Shown here: piece after piece, positions 33,301 through 43,300 of the stretch
Numbering within the stretch: position 1 is the stretch's first letter
Layout of the letters: every line of letters starts with the position of its first letter
Assembly: GCA_013177935.1 (NCBI GenBank)
Contig: JABLXZ010000004.1
Location: 62,001-126,000 of the forward strand
From: a candidate division WOR-3 bacterium
GTDB lineage: Bacteria > Hydrothermota > Tepidihabitantia > Tepidihabitantales > Tepidihabitantaceae
DNA length: 64,000 nt
Reading direction: 5' to 3'
The notes under the pieces: generated by a model
What the model was told of the DNA's origin: nothing
Database searches by the model: none
What the model saw: the letters and a program-made list of their open reading frames with translations, nothing else
Position numbers and translations under genes: made by a program

Positions 33301-33314
33301 ATAAAGGAGGTAAA

Positions 33315-34178
33315 ATGAAAAAAGTACTTTCATTAATAACAGCGTTAGCACTGAGCACATCGCTCATTGCCGGCGAGATGATTATCGTCAAAGGTTCAGA
33401 TACGATGCTAAACCTCGTACAGCGGCTTGCCGAGGGGTTCTCAGCGGTCCGGGGTGATGTCACCGTCTCGGTCGCAGGTGGTGGTTCCGGAGTCGGCATC
33501 ACCGCAATCACCAACGGGGAGGTCGACATCGCCAACGCCTCACGCGCGATCAAATCAAAGGAAATCTCGGCGGCGCGCGCCCAGGGTGTAAACCCGGTGG
33601 AAATCGTCATCGCCCTTGATGGTCTGGCGGTAATCGTCAACAGCAAGAACCCGGTAAAGAACCTTACCGTCCAGCAAATCGGTGCCATCTACCGGGGTGA
33701 AATCAAAAACTGGAAAGATGTTGGCGGACCGAATAAAAAAATCGTCCTCTATGGTCGACAGCCAAATTCCGGAACATTCGTCTTCTTCCGGGAAGAAGTG
33801 GTTCAGGGAGAGTACGCATCTTATATGCGCCAGATGAACGGCAGCGCCCAGATTGTTGATGCGGTTAAAACCGACGAAGGCGGGATTGGTTATGTTGGTC
33901 TGGGCTACTTCCGCAATGTTGAAGGAATAAAACCATTGGCGGTGGCAAAAACTTCCAATGACCGCTACATTTCACCGGAGAACGAAGCCGATGTTAAAAG
34001 CGGTGCCTATCCCTTAACCCGACCGCTTTATCAGTACACCAACGGTAAACCCAAAGGCGCGGCACTCGATTTTATCCGGTTTGAATTGAGTCCGGAAGGC
34101 CAGAAAATTGTCGAAGAAGAAGGGTTTGTCGCAGTTACCCAACCGTACATCGAAAAGAACAACAAAATACTGCAGTGA
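33315..34178 (+). CDS. pstS: Phosphate ABC transporter substrate-binding protein (system 2)
   Basis: A 287-residue periplasmic binding protein with signal peptide MKKVLSLITALALSTSLIAG and no lipobox, unlike PstS1. The phosphate-loop motifs differ slightly: IVKGSDTMLNLVQRLAEGF, AGGGSGVGITAITNGEVDIA, VIALDGLAVIVNSKNPVKNL, YRGEIKNWKDVGGP, GRQPNSGTFVFFREEVV. It matches the PstS_2/PBP-like group that takes phosphate. AAAGGAGG precedes the ATG. It is followed by pstC2 after 28 nt. The two PstS proteins (lipoprotein and soluble) suggest different affinities or locations. Confidence 0.92.
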   Translation: MKKVLSLITALALSTSLIAGEMIIVKGSDTMLNLVQRLAEGFSAVRGDVTVSVAGGGSGVGITAITNGEVDIANASRAIKSKEISAARAQGVNPVEIVIALDGLAVIVNSKNPVKNLTVQQIGAIYRGEIKNWKDVGGPNKKIVLYGRQPNSGTFVFFREEVVQGEYASYMRQMNGSAQIVDAVKTDEGGIGYVGLGYFRNVEGIKPLAVAKTSNDRYISPENEADVKSGAYPLTRPLYQYTNGKPKGAALDFIRFELSPEGQKIVEEEGFVAVTQPYIEKNNKILQ

Positions 34179-34206
34179 ACAACGGTAAAAGTAAAAGAAG
34201 GTCCCT

Positions 34207-35133
34207 GTGAGAATGCGCAAAAAGATTGACCGACTCGCAGGAATAACCTTCCTCATCAATGCGGTATTGGCCGCCGGGGTCTTGTTTGGCATCCTTCTCT
34301 TTCTGTTCTCTTACGGCGTACGTGCTTTCATTCCTGCACCGGGAACAGACCCCGGCGACCCAGAATCTCAGCCGCTGACGGTTTTCGGGTTTCTATTTGG
34401 TACGGTTTGGAATCCGGATGCTTACGGACAGCCGCGCTACGGGTTAATCCCTTTATTTCTGGGCAGTTTTTTAACAACGCTCATCGCCCTTATCATTTCG
34501 GTTCCGGTGGGTATTGCCGGTGCCCTATTTATCGCCGAAAGACTTACCGGTTGGGTGCGCATTGCTGTAAAAATGGTCGTGGAACTGTTTGCCGGATTTC
34601 CCTCTGTCGTTATCGGCCTGTTCGGGCTTGTGGTCCTGGCCCCATTTATCGCACGCATTTTTAACCTGCCCTCGGGCTTAAACCTGCTCACCGCCAGTGT
34701 CATCCTCGCACTGATGTCTCTCCCTACAATCATCTCGGTATCCGAAGATGCCCTGCGCGTGGTTCCTCACTCCTACCGGGAAGCCGCGTATGCTCTGGGA
34801 GCATCACCCTGGACAACCGCAATCAAAGTAATTCTACCGGCAGCGCGTTCCGGTATTCTGGCAGCAGTGATGCTCGGCTTTGGTCGGGCAATTGGTGAAA
34901 CCATGGCGGTTTTGATGGTAGCGGGGAATGCGCCCATCATTCCCCGCTCCCTATTTGACCCGGTTCGCACCATCACTACTACCCTTGCCATTGAACTGGG
35001 TGAAACCGCGGCCAATTCTATCCACTTCTTTAGCCTTTTTGCCCTGGGTTTTGTTCTCTTTGTCATCGCCTTAGCGACTAACATTATCGCCGAATCGTTA
35101 ATCAGACGGGAAAAAAGGAGTTTTACTTTATGA
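34207..35133 (+). CDS. pstC: Phosphate ABC transporter permease PstC (system 2)
   Basis: A 308-residue permease with a long periplasmic insertion after the first helix (APGTDPGDPESQPLTVFGFL). It has the conserved GLIPLFLGSFLTTLIALIIS, FIAERLTGWVRIAVKMVVEL, FAGFPSVVIGLFGLVVL, the EAA loop YREAAYALGASPWTTAIKVI and GFGRAIGETMAVLMVAGNAP. The GTG start has AGAAGG just upstream. The stop overlaps the pstA2 start by 4 nt. Confidence 0.93.
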   Translation: MRMRKKIDRLAGITFLINAVLAAGVLFGILLFLFSYGVRAFIPAPGTDPGDPESQPLTVFGFLFGTVWNPDAYGQPRYGLIPLFLGSFLTTLIALIISVPVGIAGALFIAERLTGWVRIAVKMVVELFAGFPSVVIGLFGLVVLAPFIARIFNLPSGLNLLTASVILALMSLPTIISVSEDALRVVPHSYREAAYALGASPWTTAIKVILPAARSGILAAVMLGFGRAIGETMAVLMVAGNAPIIPRSLFDPVRTITTTLAIELGETAANSIHFFSLFALGFVLFVIALATNIIAESLIRREKRSFTL

Positions 35134-36029
35134 ACAAACCGTTACCACCGCCTGAAAATTACCGCCACCTTCCCAGAAAGCGTTTTACCAGTAACATCGG
35201 TTTTGTCATCCTCGCCATTCCTTTAATAATTTTCATTCTATTTATTGGGTTTATGGTTTTCTACCTGTTCAAGAACGGTATCAATGTCATTTCCTGGAAA
35301 TTTCTCACGCAGCCACCGGAAAAAGGAATGACCGCCGGCGGAATTTTCCCCTGTATCGTCGGTACAATGTATGTAACCCTGATTTCGCTTCTATTTTCGG
35401 TGCCCGTCGGGTTATTTTCCGGTATTTACCTTGCTGAGTACGCACCCAACAACATCTTTACTCAGGTAATGCGCAGCTCGATTCGCGCCCTTGCCGGAAT
35501 TCCGAGTATTGTCTACGGGCTCTTTGGAGTTGCCCTATTCATTCGCGCCTTCCAGATCGGCCTTTCGGTTCTCGCGTCAGGATTAACTCTCGGGCTGATG
35601 AGCCTGCCCTGGATTATCACAACTGTGGAAGAGTCTATTACAGCAATACCCAACTCTTTCCGGGAAGGAGCACTTGCCCTGGGCGCAACGAAATGGGAGT
35701 CAATCCGGAGTAATGTTTTACCTTACGCATTTCCGGGCATTCTTACCGGCGTTCTTCTTGCCATCGCCCGCACCGTGGGTGAAACAGCACCCATTCTGTT
35801 CACCGGCGTAACCTATTTTACCCGGCAGATTCCGCGCACACCTTTGGAGAAATTTATGGCACTGCCTTATCACATTTTCGTTCTGGCAACTCAACACGAC
35901 CAGTTAACGAAAGTTCGCCCCATCGCATTTGGCACCGCGGTGGTATTACTGATTTTCGTGCTCGCGTTTGACATTATCGCCTTTTTTACCAGAATGCGTT
36001 TTGCCACAACTAACAAGTGGCAGGTTTAA
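35130..36029 (+). CDS. pstA: Phosphate ABC transporter permease PstA (system 2)
   Basis: A 299-residue permease with KGMTAGGIFPCIVGTMYVTL, IYLAEYAPNNIFTQVMRSSI, LAGIPSIVYGLFGVALFI, the canonical PstA EAA loop FREGALALGATKWESIRSNV and ARTVGETAPILFTGVTYF. The EAA loop is canonical, in contrast to PstA1. It is followed by pstB3 after three bases. Confidence 0.93.
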   Translation: MNKPLPPPENYRHLPRKRFTSNIGFVILAIPLIIFILFIGFMVFYLFKNGINVISWKFLTQPPEKGMTAGGIFPCIVGTMYVTLISLLFSVPVGLFSGIYLAEYAPNNIFTQVMRSSIRALAGIPSIVYGLFGVALFIRAFQIGLSVLASGLTLGLMSLPWIITTVEESITAIPNSFREGALALGATKWESIRSNVLPYAFPGILTGVLLAIARTVGETAPILFTGVTYFTRQIPRTPLEKFMALPYHIFVLATQHDQLTKVRPIAFGTAVVLLIFVLAFDIIAFFTRMRFATTNKWQV

Positions 36030-36032
36030 ATT

Positions 36033-36791
36033 ATGGAAAAGGGACACATTGAGTTCAAGAATCTGAACCTCTGGTTCGGTACAAACCACATCCTTAAAAA
36101 CATTTCATTTACCATCTTACCCCGGACCGTAACCGCCATTATGGGTCCCTCCGGCTGCGGCAAATCTACCCTGCTGCGCAGCATTAACCGGATGAACGAC
36201 CTCATATCCGAAACCAGAATCACCGGTAGTATTTTGATTGATGGAGAAGATATTTACCGTGAGAAAATTGATGTCATTGAACTACGCAAAAGGGTTGGAA
36301 TGGTCTTCCAGAAACCGAACCCATTCCCAAAATCAATCTTCGAAAATGTTGCTTTCGGGATAAAAATTCACAATCTGGCATCGGGAATTGAATTACAACG
36401 GCGCGTAAAGGAAGCGCTTCAATTAGCTAACCTTTGGGAGGAAGTGCAGCATCGACTTTGGGACAACGCCTTTTCGCTCTCCGGCGGACAACAACAACGC
36501 CTCTGCATCGCCCGCTGTCTGGCTGTTGGCCCAGAAATAATTCTACTCGACGAACCAGCGTCTGCTCTCGACCCAATTTCAACGGCAAAACTGGAAGAAC
36601 TGATTGTCCAGCTGAAGAAGTATTACACCATCGTCATCGTTACCCACAATCTGCAACAGGCTGCTCGGGTATCAGAATACTGTGCCTTTTTGATGCTGGG
36701 TGAACTCGTAGAATTTGGACCAACTGAACGAATCTTTACAAAACCGCAAGATAAGCGCACGGAAGATTTCCTAACCGGGAAATTTGGATAA
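36033..36791 (+). CDS. pstB: Phosphate ABC transporter ATPase PstB (system 2, canonical)
   Basis: A 252-residue ATPase with all motifs intact: Walker [10 protein letters not shown]-loop VFQKPNPFP, signature LSGGQQQR, Walker B IILLDE, D-loop SALD and H-loop VTHN. It serves as an internal control for the altered PstB1 and PstB2 4.9 kb upstream. It is presumed to work as a homodimer under PstC2/PstA2. It ends 65 nt before phoU, with a probable separate promoter between them. Confidence 0.95.
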   Translation: MEKGHIEFKNLNLWFGTNHILKNISFTILPRTVTAIMGPSGCGKSTLLRSINRMNDLISETRITGSILIDGEDIYREKIDVIELRKRVGMVFQKPNPFPKSIFENVAFGIKIHNLASGIELQRRVKEALQLANLWEEVQHRLWDNAFSLSGGQQQRLCIARCLAVGPEIILLDEPASALDPISTAKLEELIVQLKKYYTIVIVTHNLQQAARVSEYCAFLMLGELVEFGPTERIFTKPQDKRTEDFLTGKFG

Positions 36792-36800
36792 TGTCGGCAC

Positions 36801-36828
36801 TTGTCCAGCGAAAAAATTTAGTTATCAT
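36801..36828 (+). promoter_or_regulatory. Probable promoter of phoU-phoB-phoR
   Basis: TTGTCC (36801-36806), a 16-nt spacer and TATCAT (36823-36828). A TTAAC at 36830 lies next to the -10 box but without the 11-bp array seen upstream of the porin. The leader would be about 20 nt and carries AGAGGAAAT before the phoU ATG. Confidence 0.5.
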
Positions 36829-36856
36829 TTTAACAGAAACAGAGAGGAAATAATCA

Positions 36857-37525
36857 ATGACCCTACTTGAAGAGAAAATCGCAAATTTGAAAGAGAAACT
36901 GCTGGCAATGGCAGCGGCAGTAGAAAAGATGGTCGATATCAGTATCCAGTCACTGGTGAAAAGAGACCACCTTTTAGCAGAGCAGGTAATTAACGACCTC
37001 GAGCCCAAAATCAACCAGGCTGAGATTGAAATTGAAGATACCGCCATTAATCTCATTGCCCTTCATCAACCCGAAGCATCTAACCTCCGCACTATAACCA
37101 TGGTGATTAAAATCAACAACGACCTTGAGCGGATCGGCGACCATGCAGTCAATATCGCCGAAGCAGCGTTGTTCCTTATCCCCCGCCCGCCGGTAAAACC
37201 ACTAATTGACCTTCCTCGAATGGCACAACACACAATTCAAATGCTGCGTGACAGCCTCGACGCCTTTACTAAAAAAGATGTCGAACTGGCACGCCGCGTG
37301 TGTGCCCGTGACTCAATAGTTGACTCCTTAAAAGACCAGATTAACCGTGAACTTATCACTTATATGACCAGTGACGCCACCACTATTGACCGGGCTTTGA
37401 AACTGATGCTTATCTCTCTGAATCTGGAACGGATTGCCGACCTCGCAACCAATATCTCCGAAGATGTGGTTTATGCCGTGACGGGCGAGGTAATCAAACA
37501 TGGCAAATGTGAACCCGTCACCTGA
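36857..37525 (+). CDS. phoU: Phosphate signalling accessory protein PhoU
   Basis: A 222-residue protein of two PhoU three-helix repeats (about 8-98 and 112-205), each with the metal-binding E/DxxxD-type signature, for example NDLERIGDHAVNIAEAALF and SLNLERIADLATNISEDVVY. PhoU links the Pst transporter to the PhoR kinase and signals phosphate sufficiency. It lies after pstB3 and its last 26 bases overlap the regulator gene, so both are translated from one mRNA. Confidence 0.95.
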   Translation: MTLLEEKIANLKEKLLAMAAAVEKMVDISIQSLVKRDHLLAEQVINDLEPKINQAEIEIEDTAINLIALHQPEASNLRTITMVIKINNDLERIGDHAVNIAEAALFLIPRPPVKPLIDLPRMAQHTIQMLRDSLDAFTKKDVELARRVCARDSIVDSLKDQINRELITYMTSDATTIDRALKLMLISLNLERIADLATNISEDVVYAVTGEVIKHGKCEPVT

Positions 37526-38234
37526 AAAACCTCCAGAACAAACACTGCATGCACGAAGCAAATTAATCGCGATAGTTGACGATGAGCCTGATATTCTCGA
37601 ACTACTATCCCTTCATCTGACAAAATCGGGGTTTAGCGTTAAGAAGATGACAAGCGGCGGGGAGCTTTATCAGTTCCTTGAAAAAGTAACCCCCAATCTG
37701 ATAATCCTTGACCTAATGCTCCCTGATGTCGATGGCATTGATATCTGCCGTTTTCTCAAACAGGAGCCACGATTTGCCTCAATTCCGATAATTATGCTTA
37801 CTGCGCGGGGAGAAGAATCGGACCGGATTATCGGTTTAGAATTAGGTGCTGATGACTACATTACCAAACCGTTTTCCCCGAAAGAGGTTGTTGCCCGTGT
37901 CCGTGCTGTGTTGCGACGACAAGAACAAATGACGACTGACGAAAAAATTACTATTGACACGGATTTGATTATTTACCCCAAAAAGCATGAAGTAACAGCG
38001 GCGGGTAGGAAAATTGACCTCACTGCTACCGAGTTCCGCATTTTAATGATACTGGCATCAAAACCGGGCTGGGTTTTCACTCGGGACCAGATTATTGACG
38101 AACTGTGGGGATATGATAAACCGATATTAGACCGCACCATTGATGTCCATATCCAGCACCTTCGCAAGAAATTGGGCAAATTCGGTGAATTAATCCGAAA
38201 CATTCGGGGGGTTGGTTATAAACTCGAATTCTGA
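37500..38234 (+). CDS. PhoB/PhoP-type response regulator (OmpR family)
   Basis: A 244-residue two-domain regulator. A receiver domain (about 20-135) has acidic pair DDEP, phospho-acceptor D71 in IILDLMLP, Thr in MLTARG and Lys in YITKPF. The C-terminal winged helix (about 145-244) contains LTATEFRILMILASKPGWVF, DRTIDVHIQHLRKKLG and the GVGYKLEF end. By position after phoU and before the PhoR-like kinase it most likely controls the phosphate regulon and would bind the TTAAC array. The 20-residue N-terminal extension is unusual. ATG 37500 is within phoU; GAGGTAATC precedes it. Confidence 0.92.
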   Translation: MANVNPSPEKPPEQTLHARSKLIAIVDDEPDILELLSLHLTKSGFSVKKMTSGGELYQFLEKVTPNLIILDLMLPDVDGIDICRFLKQEPRFASIPIIMLTARGEESDRIIGLELGADDYITKPFSPKEVVARVRAVLRRQEQMTTDEKITIDTDLIIYPKKHEVTAAGRKIDLTATEFRILMILASKPGWVFTRDQIIDELWGYDKPILDRTIDVHIQHLRKKLGKFGELIRNIRGVGYKLEF

Positions 38235-38243
38235 GTCAACGGC

Positions 38244-39590
38244 ATGAATATCAGGCCAGAGAAACAACTCTTTCTTTATATTGTCGGTAGTTACCTTCTC
38301 ATTGCCGGTTGTCCGGTCATTATTTTGTTGGTTCTTTTGCTTTTAAAAATACCTCGTACAACCGCTTTCTTATCTGCCATCGGTGTTCTCATAATCTTCT
38401 CTATTCTTATCGCCTTGAAAGTTTTTTCTCGGTTTCAAACTCTGGTTTTAGAAATTGAAACCATCTGCCACCGTATCGACTCCGGTCAACCTCCTATTCA
38501 ATCGGCTCCGGTTAAATTGAAAATTGCATCTCAACTCTTAAATTTGTTAAACCGCACCGCTGCTCGCATCAATAAAGACATCACCCAGCTGCGAGAGAAA
38601 GAAGAGTGGTTGAATGCCATACTTGGCTCATTGCAAGAAGGATTATTGATTCTTGACCCCCAGGGTAAAGTTCTGATTGTCAACAACAAGTTTCAGCAGT
38701 TTCTGAATGTCGAACGGGTCGTCGGCAAGTTCTACTGGGAGGTCATTCGTACCCCCCAACTGGCAAATCTTATTCAACAGTTGAATCAAGAAAATTCCAA
38801 CCTCAACGCCGAGGTTCAAATCAACTCCAGGACATTTCTCTGTTGCGCGATTTATTTACCTACTACTGGACAGCGTCTCCTGACCTTTAACGATATTACT
38901 GAACTCATCGAGGCCGAAAAAATGAAAAAGGAGTTTATCGCCAGTGTCTCGCACGAACTAAAAACGCCATTAACAGCAATCAAGGGATATATTGAAACAA
39001 TGGAAGAAACCGCCGATGAAGATAATGCTGTTTACCTGCAGATTGTTCGCCGCCATACCGAACGCTTAATCAACCTCGTCCAGGACCTGTTAAACCTCTC
39101 TGCTTTGGAAAATCCGGATGCCAAACTCTTTTGGGAAGATGTCAACCTGAAAACCCTCGCAACTAATGTTCTCGCTATCTTTGAGAACTCGGCAAAAAAG
39201 AAAGGTTTGAAACTAACGCATGAACTACCCGAACCACCTCCCGTAATAAAAGGTGACGGGCTTCGGCTTGAACAGGCACTTATCAACCTGCTGGATAACG
39301 CTATCAAATATACCGAAAAAGGCACTGTGTCTCTCGCTGTTAAAGTCGTAAATGACCAGGTAGTAATTTCGATTCAGGACACTGGTATCGGCATTGCCGC
39401 CGAACACATCCCGAGAATTTTTGAGCGATTTTATGTTGTTGACCGCTCTCGCTCAAGACAAAGCGGCGGAACCGGTTTGGGACTGGCGATTGTCAAACAT
39501 ATTGTCGAACTCCACCAGGGTAAGGTTTTGGTAGAAAGCACTCCAGGCACGGGCTCAAAATTTTCCGTAATCCTTCCAATGAACAGATGA
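38244..39590 (+). CDS. PhoR-type sensor histidine kinase
   Basis: A 448-residue kinase with two N-terminal transmembrane helices (about 10-34 and 41-60) and almost no periplasmic loop between them, as in PhoR, which senses through Pst/PhoU. A PAS domain (about 122-215) follows, then HisKA with phospho-acceptor H237 in FIASVSHELKTPLTAIKGYI and HATPase_c (NLLDNAIKYTEKG, DTGIGIAAEHIPRIFERFYV, GTGLGLAIVKHIVELHQG). It is 9 nt after the regulator. Phosphate as the signal is inferred from the neighbourhood. Confidence 0.93.
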   Translation: MNIRPEKQLFLYIVGSYLLIAGCPVIILLVLLLLKIPRTTAFLSAIGVLIIFSILIALKVFSRFQTLVLEIETICHRIDSGQPPIQSAPVKLKIASQLLNLLNRTAARINKDITQLREKEEWLNAILGSLQEGLLILDPQGKVLIVNNKFQQFLNVERVVGKFYWEVIRTPQLANLIQQLNQENSNLNAEVQINSRTFLCCAIYLPTTGQRLLTFNDITELIEAEKMKKEFIASVSHELKTPLTAIKGYIETMEETADEDNAVYLQIVRRHTERLINLVQDLLNLSALENPDAKLFWEDVNLKTLATNVLAIFENSAKKKGLKLTHELPEPPPVIKGDGLRLEQALINLLDNAIKYTEKGTVSLAVKVVNDQVVISIQDTGIGIAAEHIPRIFERFYVVDRSRSRQSGGTGLGLAIVKHIVELHQGKVLVESTPGTGSKFSVILPMNR

Positions 39591-40324
39591 AATCGCCTTT
39601 TACCATCGCTCATATATCTGACCTGCATCTCGGTGGCTCTTATTTTGTTCCTGAATTGGGGAATAAACTGGTCGATTTGCAGAATCGGCTCATGCCTGAT
39701 GTCATAGTTATCACCGGTGACCTCACCACCGAAGGTCATATTCATGAGTATGACCAGGTAGTAACATATTTAAAGCGCTTTCAATCTAAACAACGAATCG
39801 TCGTTCCGGGAAACCACGATGCCCGCAACGAAGGATATGTAATTTTTGAAGAAATTTTTGGTACCCGTTATCCTTTCTACCAAAAAGGTAACATAGCAAT
39901 ATTTGGTGTAGACTCAAGCCAGCCTGACATTGATGACGGACACATTGGCCGGGCTAATTATCCGATAATCACGCAAAAATTGAGTAACCCGACACAAATT
40001 AAAATTATGGCAATGCATCATCACCTTGTGCCGATACCCGGCACCGGTCGAGAACGCCACATACCCACTGACGCCGGAGATGTTTTAAAACTTTGCATCG
40101 ACCTTGATATTCGTATAATACTCTCCGGCCACAAGCATCGGCCCTGGGTCTGGCTCCTCGAAAAAACCTGGCTCATTACTGGAGGCACCGCTACCTCACA
40201 GCGCCTGAAAGGTCGGTCTTATCCCTCGTTTAACATCTTGAAAATATTTAAAAGACAATTCACTTTAACAGAGATAAATGTGGCTACTAGGATAGTTCAG
40301 AAAAAACTAAAAGCGACCCTTTAA
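39587..40324 (+). CDS. Calcineurin-like metallophosphoesterase
   Basis: A 245-residue enzyme with the complete dimetal core: TIAHISDLHLGG (D-x-H), DVIVITGDLTTEG (GD), VVPGNHDARN (GNHD), IMAMHHHLVPIP and ILSGHKHRPW (GHxH). It is related to CpdA-like cyclic-nucleotide/phosphodiester hydrolases; substrate is not determined. The ATG overlaps the phoR stop by 4 nt, so it is the last gene of the phosphate island and may release phosphate from phosphodiesters. Its 3' end overlaps the convergent large secreted protein gene by 18 nt. Confidence 0.9.
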   Translation: MKSPFTIAHISDLHLGGSYFVPELGNKLVDLQNRLMPDVIVITGDLTTEGHIHEYDQVVTYLKRFQSKQRIVVPGNHDARNEGYVIFEEIFGTRYPFYQKGNIAIFGVDSSQPDIDDGHIGRANYPIITQKLSNPTQIKIMAMHHHLVPIPGTGRERHIPTDAGDVLKLCIDLDIRIILSGHKHRPWVWLLEKTWLITGGTATSQRLKGRSYPSFNILKIFKRQFTLTEINVATRIVQKKLKATL

Positions 40325-43300
40325 GCCACCTGTAACGACAACTTTTTTAACTCGTAAAGACTGCACCCTCCGCTCTCCCAATATTATAAAATAAACCCCG
40401 GGCTTTAACCTCTCATTAACCCGCATCCGGCCCGAAGCATCAAAAATGAGTGGCTGTAATTGACCGCGACCATTCCCCTGTTTTTGTAAAGTCAAATCGA
40501 ATAAACCTTCTGGCTCCCGGTTCGGATACCCTTGCTCGTGATTACTTCTATTGGTATCCCTGTTTTGTAAGTTGGCATCTCTTTGAAGCATTGTGGCATC
40601 GTAACTCCAGAACTCCCGGGAACCGCCGCCTTTAAGCGCATAAACTTTTCCTTCTACAAACGCCAGTCCTGCACCAGACCCAACTCGTCGCCACCGTGTC
40701 CCTACTGGGATATTTTCCAATTCCTCCCAGGTATCCGCCTGTATATCGTAGCGCCAGAATTCAACCGTCCGCCCACCTTTAAAGGCATAGATATAACTAA
40801 CACCATCACTGGCAAGCGCCGCTCCGTCCTTACAACGCCGCAAACCGTTGCTACCTGAAAAAGGCAATGATGCACATCCCCGCCAGCTGTCCCGGCTGAT
40901 TAGATACTCATAGAACTCATTAGTAGAACCTTTCAAACAGAATATTCGCTGCCCCACTGCCACAATTGCACTGCCCCTTTTCACCGGTTTGTTTAGCACC
41001 CCACGTGGTACCGGCCTTCGCGAATGCCATTCACCCTTTTCCACTAAATAAAATAGAAAGTCGTTTGTTCCCGTACCTTTCAGACAGTACACCCTACCGC
41101 TGTCTCGTTTAGGAACGAATGCCAATCCAGCACCGTATCGGACATTTCTCGTCCCGTCCGGTAGACCGGGCAGTTCTCGCCAGGAGTCTTTGCTTATCTC
41201 ATAACACCAAAACTCTCTGGTGTTTCCACCTTTTAAAAGATAGATTCTGTCACTTCGGTCCCAGCAAACTGCGGCACCACTCTTGGGCTTCCTGTTTTTT
41301 AAACCACCCGGCACCGGTCTTCGCACCAACCAGCTACCTGCATACTCATCATAACAGTACCACTCATCAGACCTGCCTTTTAGGGCAAAAACCTTATCGC
41401 TTGTTCCTACTAAACACCCTCCCGCCCGCACCGTAAGACTTCTTGGCCCAGCGGGAATCGAAAGCTCCTCTTGCCATCGCTGGTAAACAATTGATTCAAC
41501 GGTCACAACCTTCTGGAGAGAGTCGTTGCACGGGTTTTCGTCACCGGATAAATCACAACGGGCAAAAGTCAAATACTCTCCTGATGTTGCTCGCCACTGG
41601 CGGAAACAAACCTCTCTCTGGGCACCAGGTTCAACCATTGCGCTCGATGAGTCAACATACTCAAAATCCACGTCGGCTCCCATCCTACTAATTGCAAAAT
41701 ATACCCACATCTCCGCCGATTCCTCACCATAATTTGCCACCACCACCGCTGGCTCAATCACCCCTTCTGGCACAGTATCCTGGGGAGCCGCGATTCTGAT
41801 TATCGCGCCGTCTCTTCTAACAACGCGAAACTGCAGGCGGATTGAATCGTTATCTCTCCTTAAATCGCCATTTAGCATCGTTCCCACCCAAATCGTATAA
41901 AAACCGCCGCTTGCCCGCCAGATGGAGAACGATACCAATCCGGAACTGTCCGATGGTAGCAAGGTTTCAAGCGAATCGCAATAAACCATTACCTCAGCGC
42001 TGTCGTAAATCTCACATCGCACCCAGAAACTCGCTATCTCATTACCAAAATTCTGGACCAACGCCTCAGGTTGAATCTCCCCCGGATTAACAACTTCGCC
42101 CGGACTCGTAATCTGAACCGTTCCCACATCCTTAACTCGAACAAACACCGTCTCCCTTACCGCATCGTTGTTATGGTTATGGTCGTTATTCAGTTGCGTT
42201 GAACAGCAGACCGAATTCCAACCCCTTGTTCTTGCCTCCCATCTGGAAAATGTTGTGTCAATACTGTCGCCTGATGCCAGCCCTTGGATAATTAAAGAGT
42301 CGCGATAATCAACCCCGCTGCGAAACAACACTTGAAAACTTTCAGTTTCACTTCCAAAGTTTTTTATCACCGCCCTTGGTGAACCACAAAACCCGGAATC
42401 CACAACATTAACCGGAAAAACAACCCGCGCTACACCAACATCGTGTCTAATTACCGTAAACTCACAACTCATTGTATCATTTTCCGGATGCATATCTTTG
42501 GATAATACCGTGCGGACCCGTATCACATAATCACCAACCTGAGCATTCCATTGTGTGAATCCGGTGTCGCGGCTAACATTAGCACCAAGCGTAATTCTAA
42601 TACTATCATTGTAAATCAAGGAGCCGGTTCGGGTTAAAATCGAGCAAACAACACCGAACATCGCACTATCATTACCCCGATTCCACACTTTAACCCTTGG
42701 TCTGATTAAACCCTCAGGTACTCTTCCGTTGGGTGTTAATATCTCCTCTGCCACTACATCCTGTACCCGGACAAACACACTATCGCATAAAGTGTTATTT
42801 CTTTCATCTATGTCTCCGGCAACATAAACTGAACAGGCCACAGCTACCCACTCCCGGTCATGAACAGCAATTGAATCAAACACTACCCGCACCGAATCCC
42901 CAGGTGCAATACTGTCAAGAAAATGGCACATCACTGAATCACCTACTGCAAACAATACTCGAACCGAGTCTACAAAGTCTCCAAAGTTACCAATCCAGGC
43001 AGCAGGAACAAATACCGAGCCCGAATCAATTACACTTTGAGGTAACTCAATCCTCATCACTCCAACATCATGCGCCCGCATCTTACGCCGCGCCCGAACC
43101 GCCCAATTAAAAGTACCCACCTGTTCACTCCACACCACCTGAACCGTTCCCATCCGGGCCGTGATTGAAATCCGGTCCTTTTGATTTCCCCCTTCTGTCA
43201 AAGTTCTGAACTCCTCCCAGATGCCATTATTAGTTCGTTTCTGATAACAGACCTGCTTGTGGCGCTGGGAGGTAGAGTCTTCATTTACCCAGACAAAATG

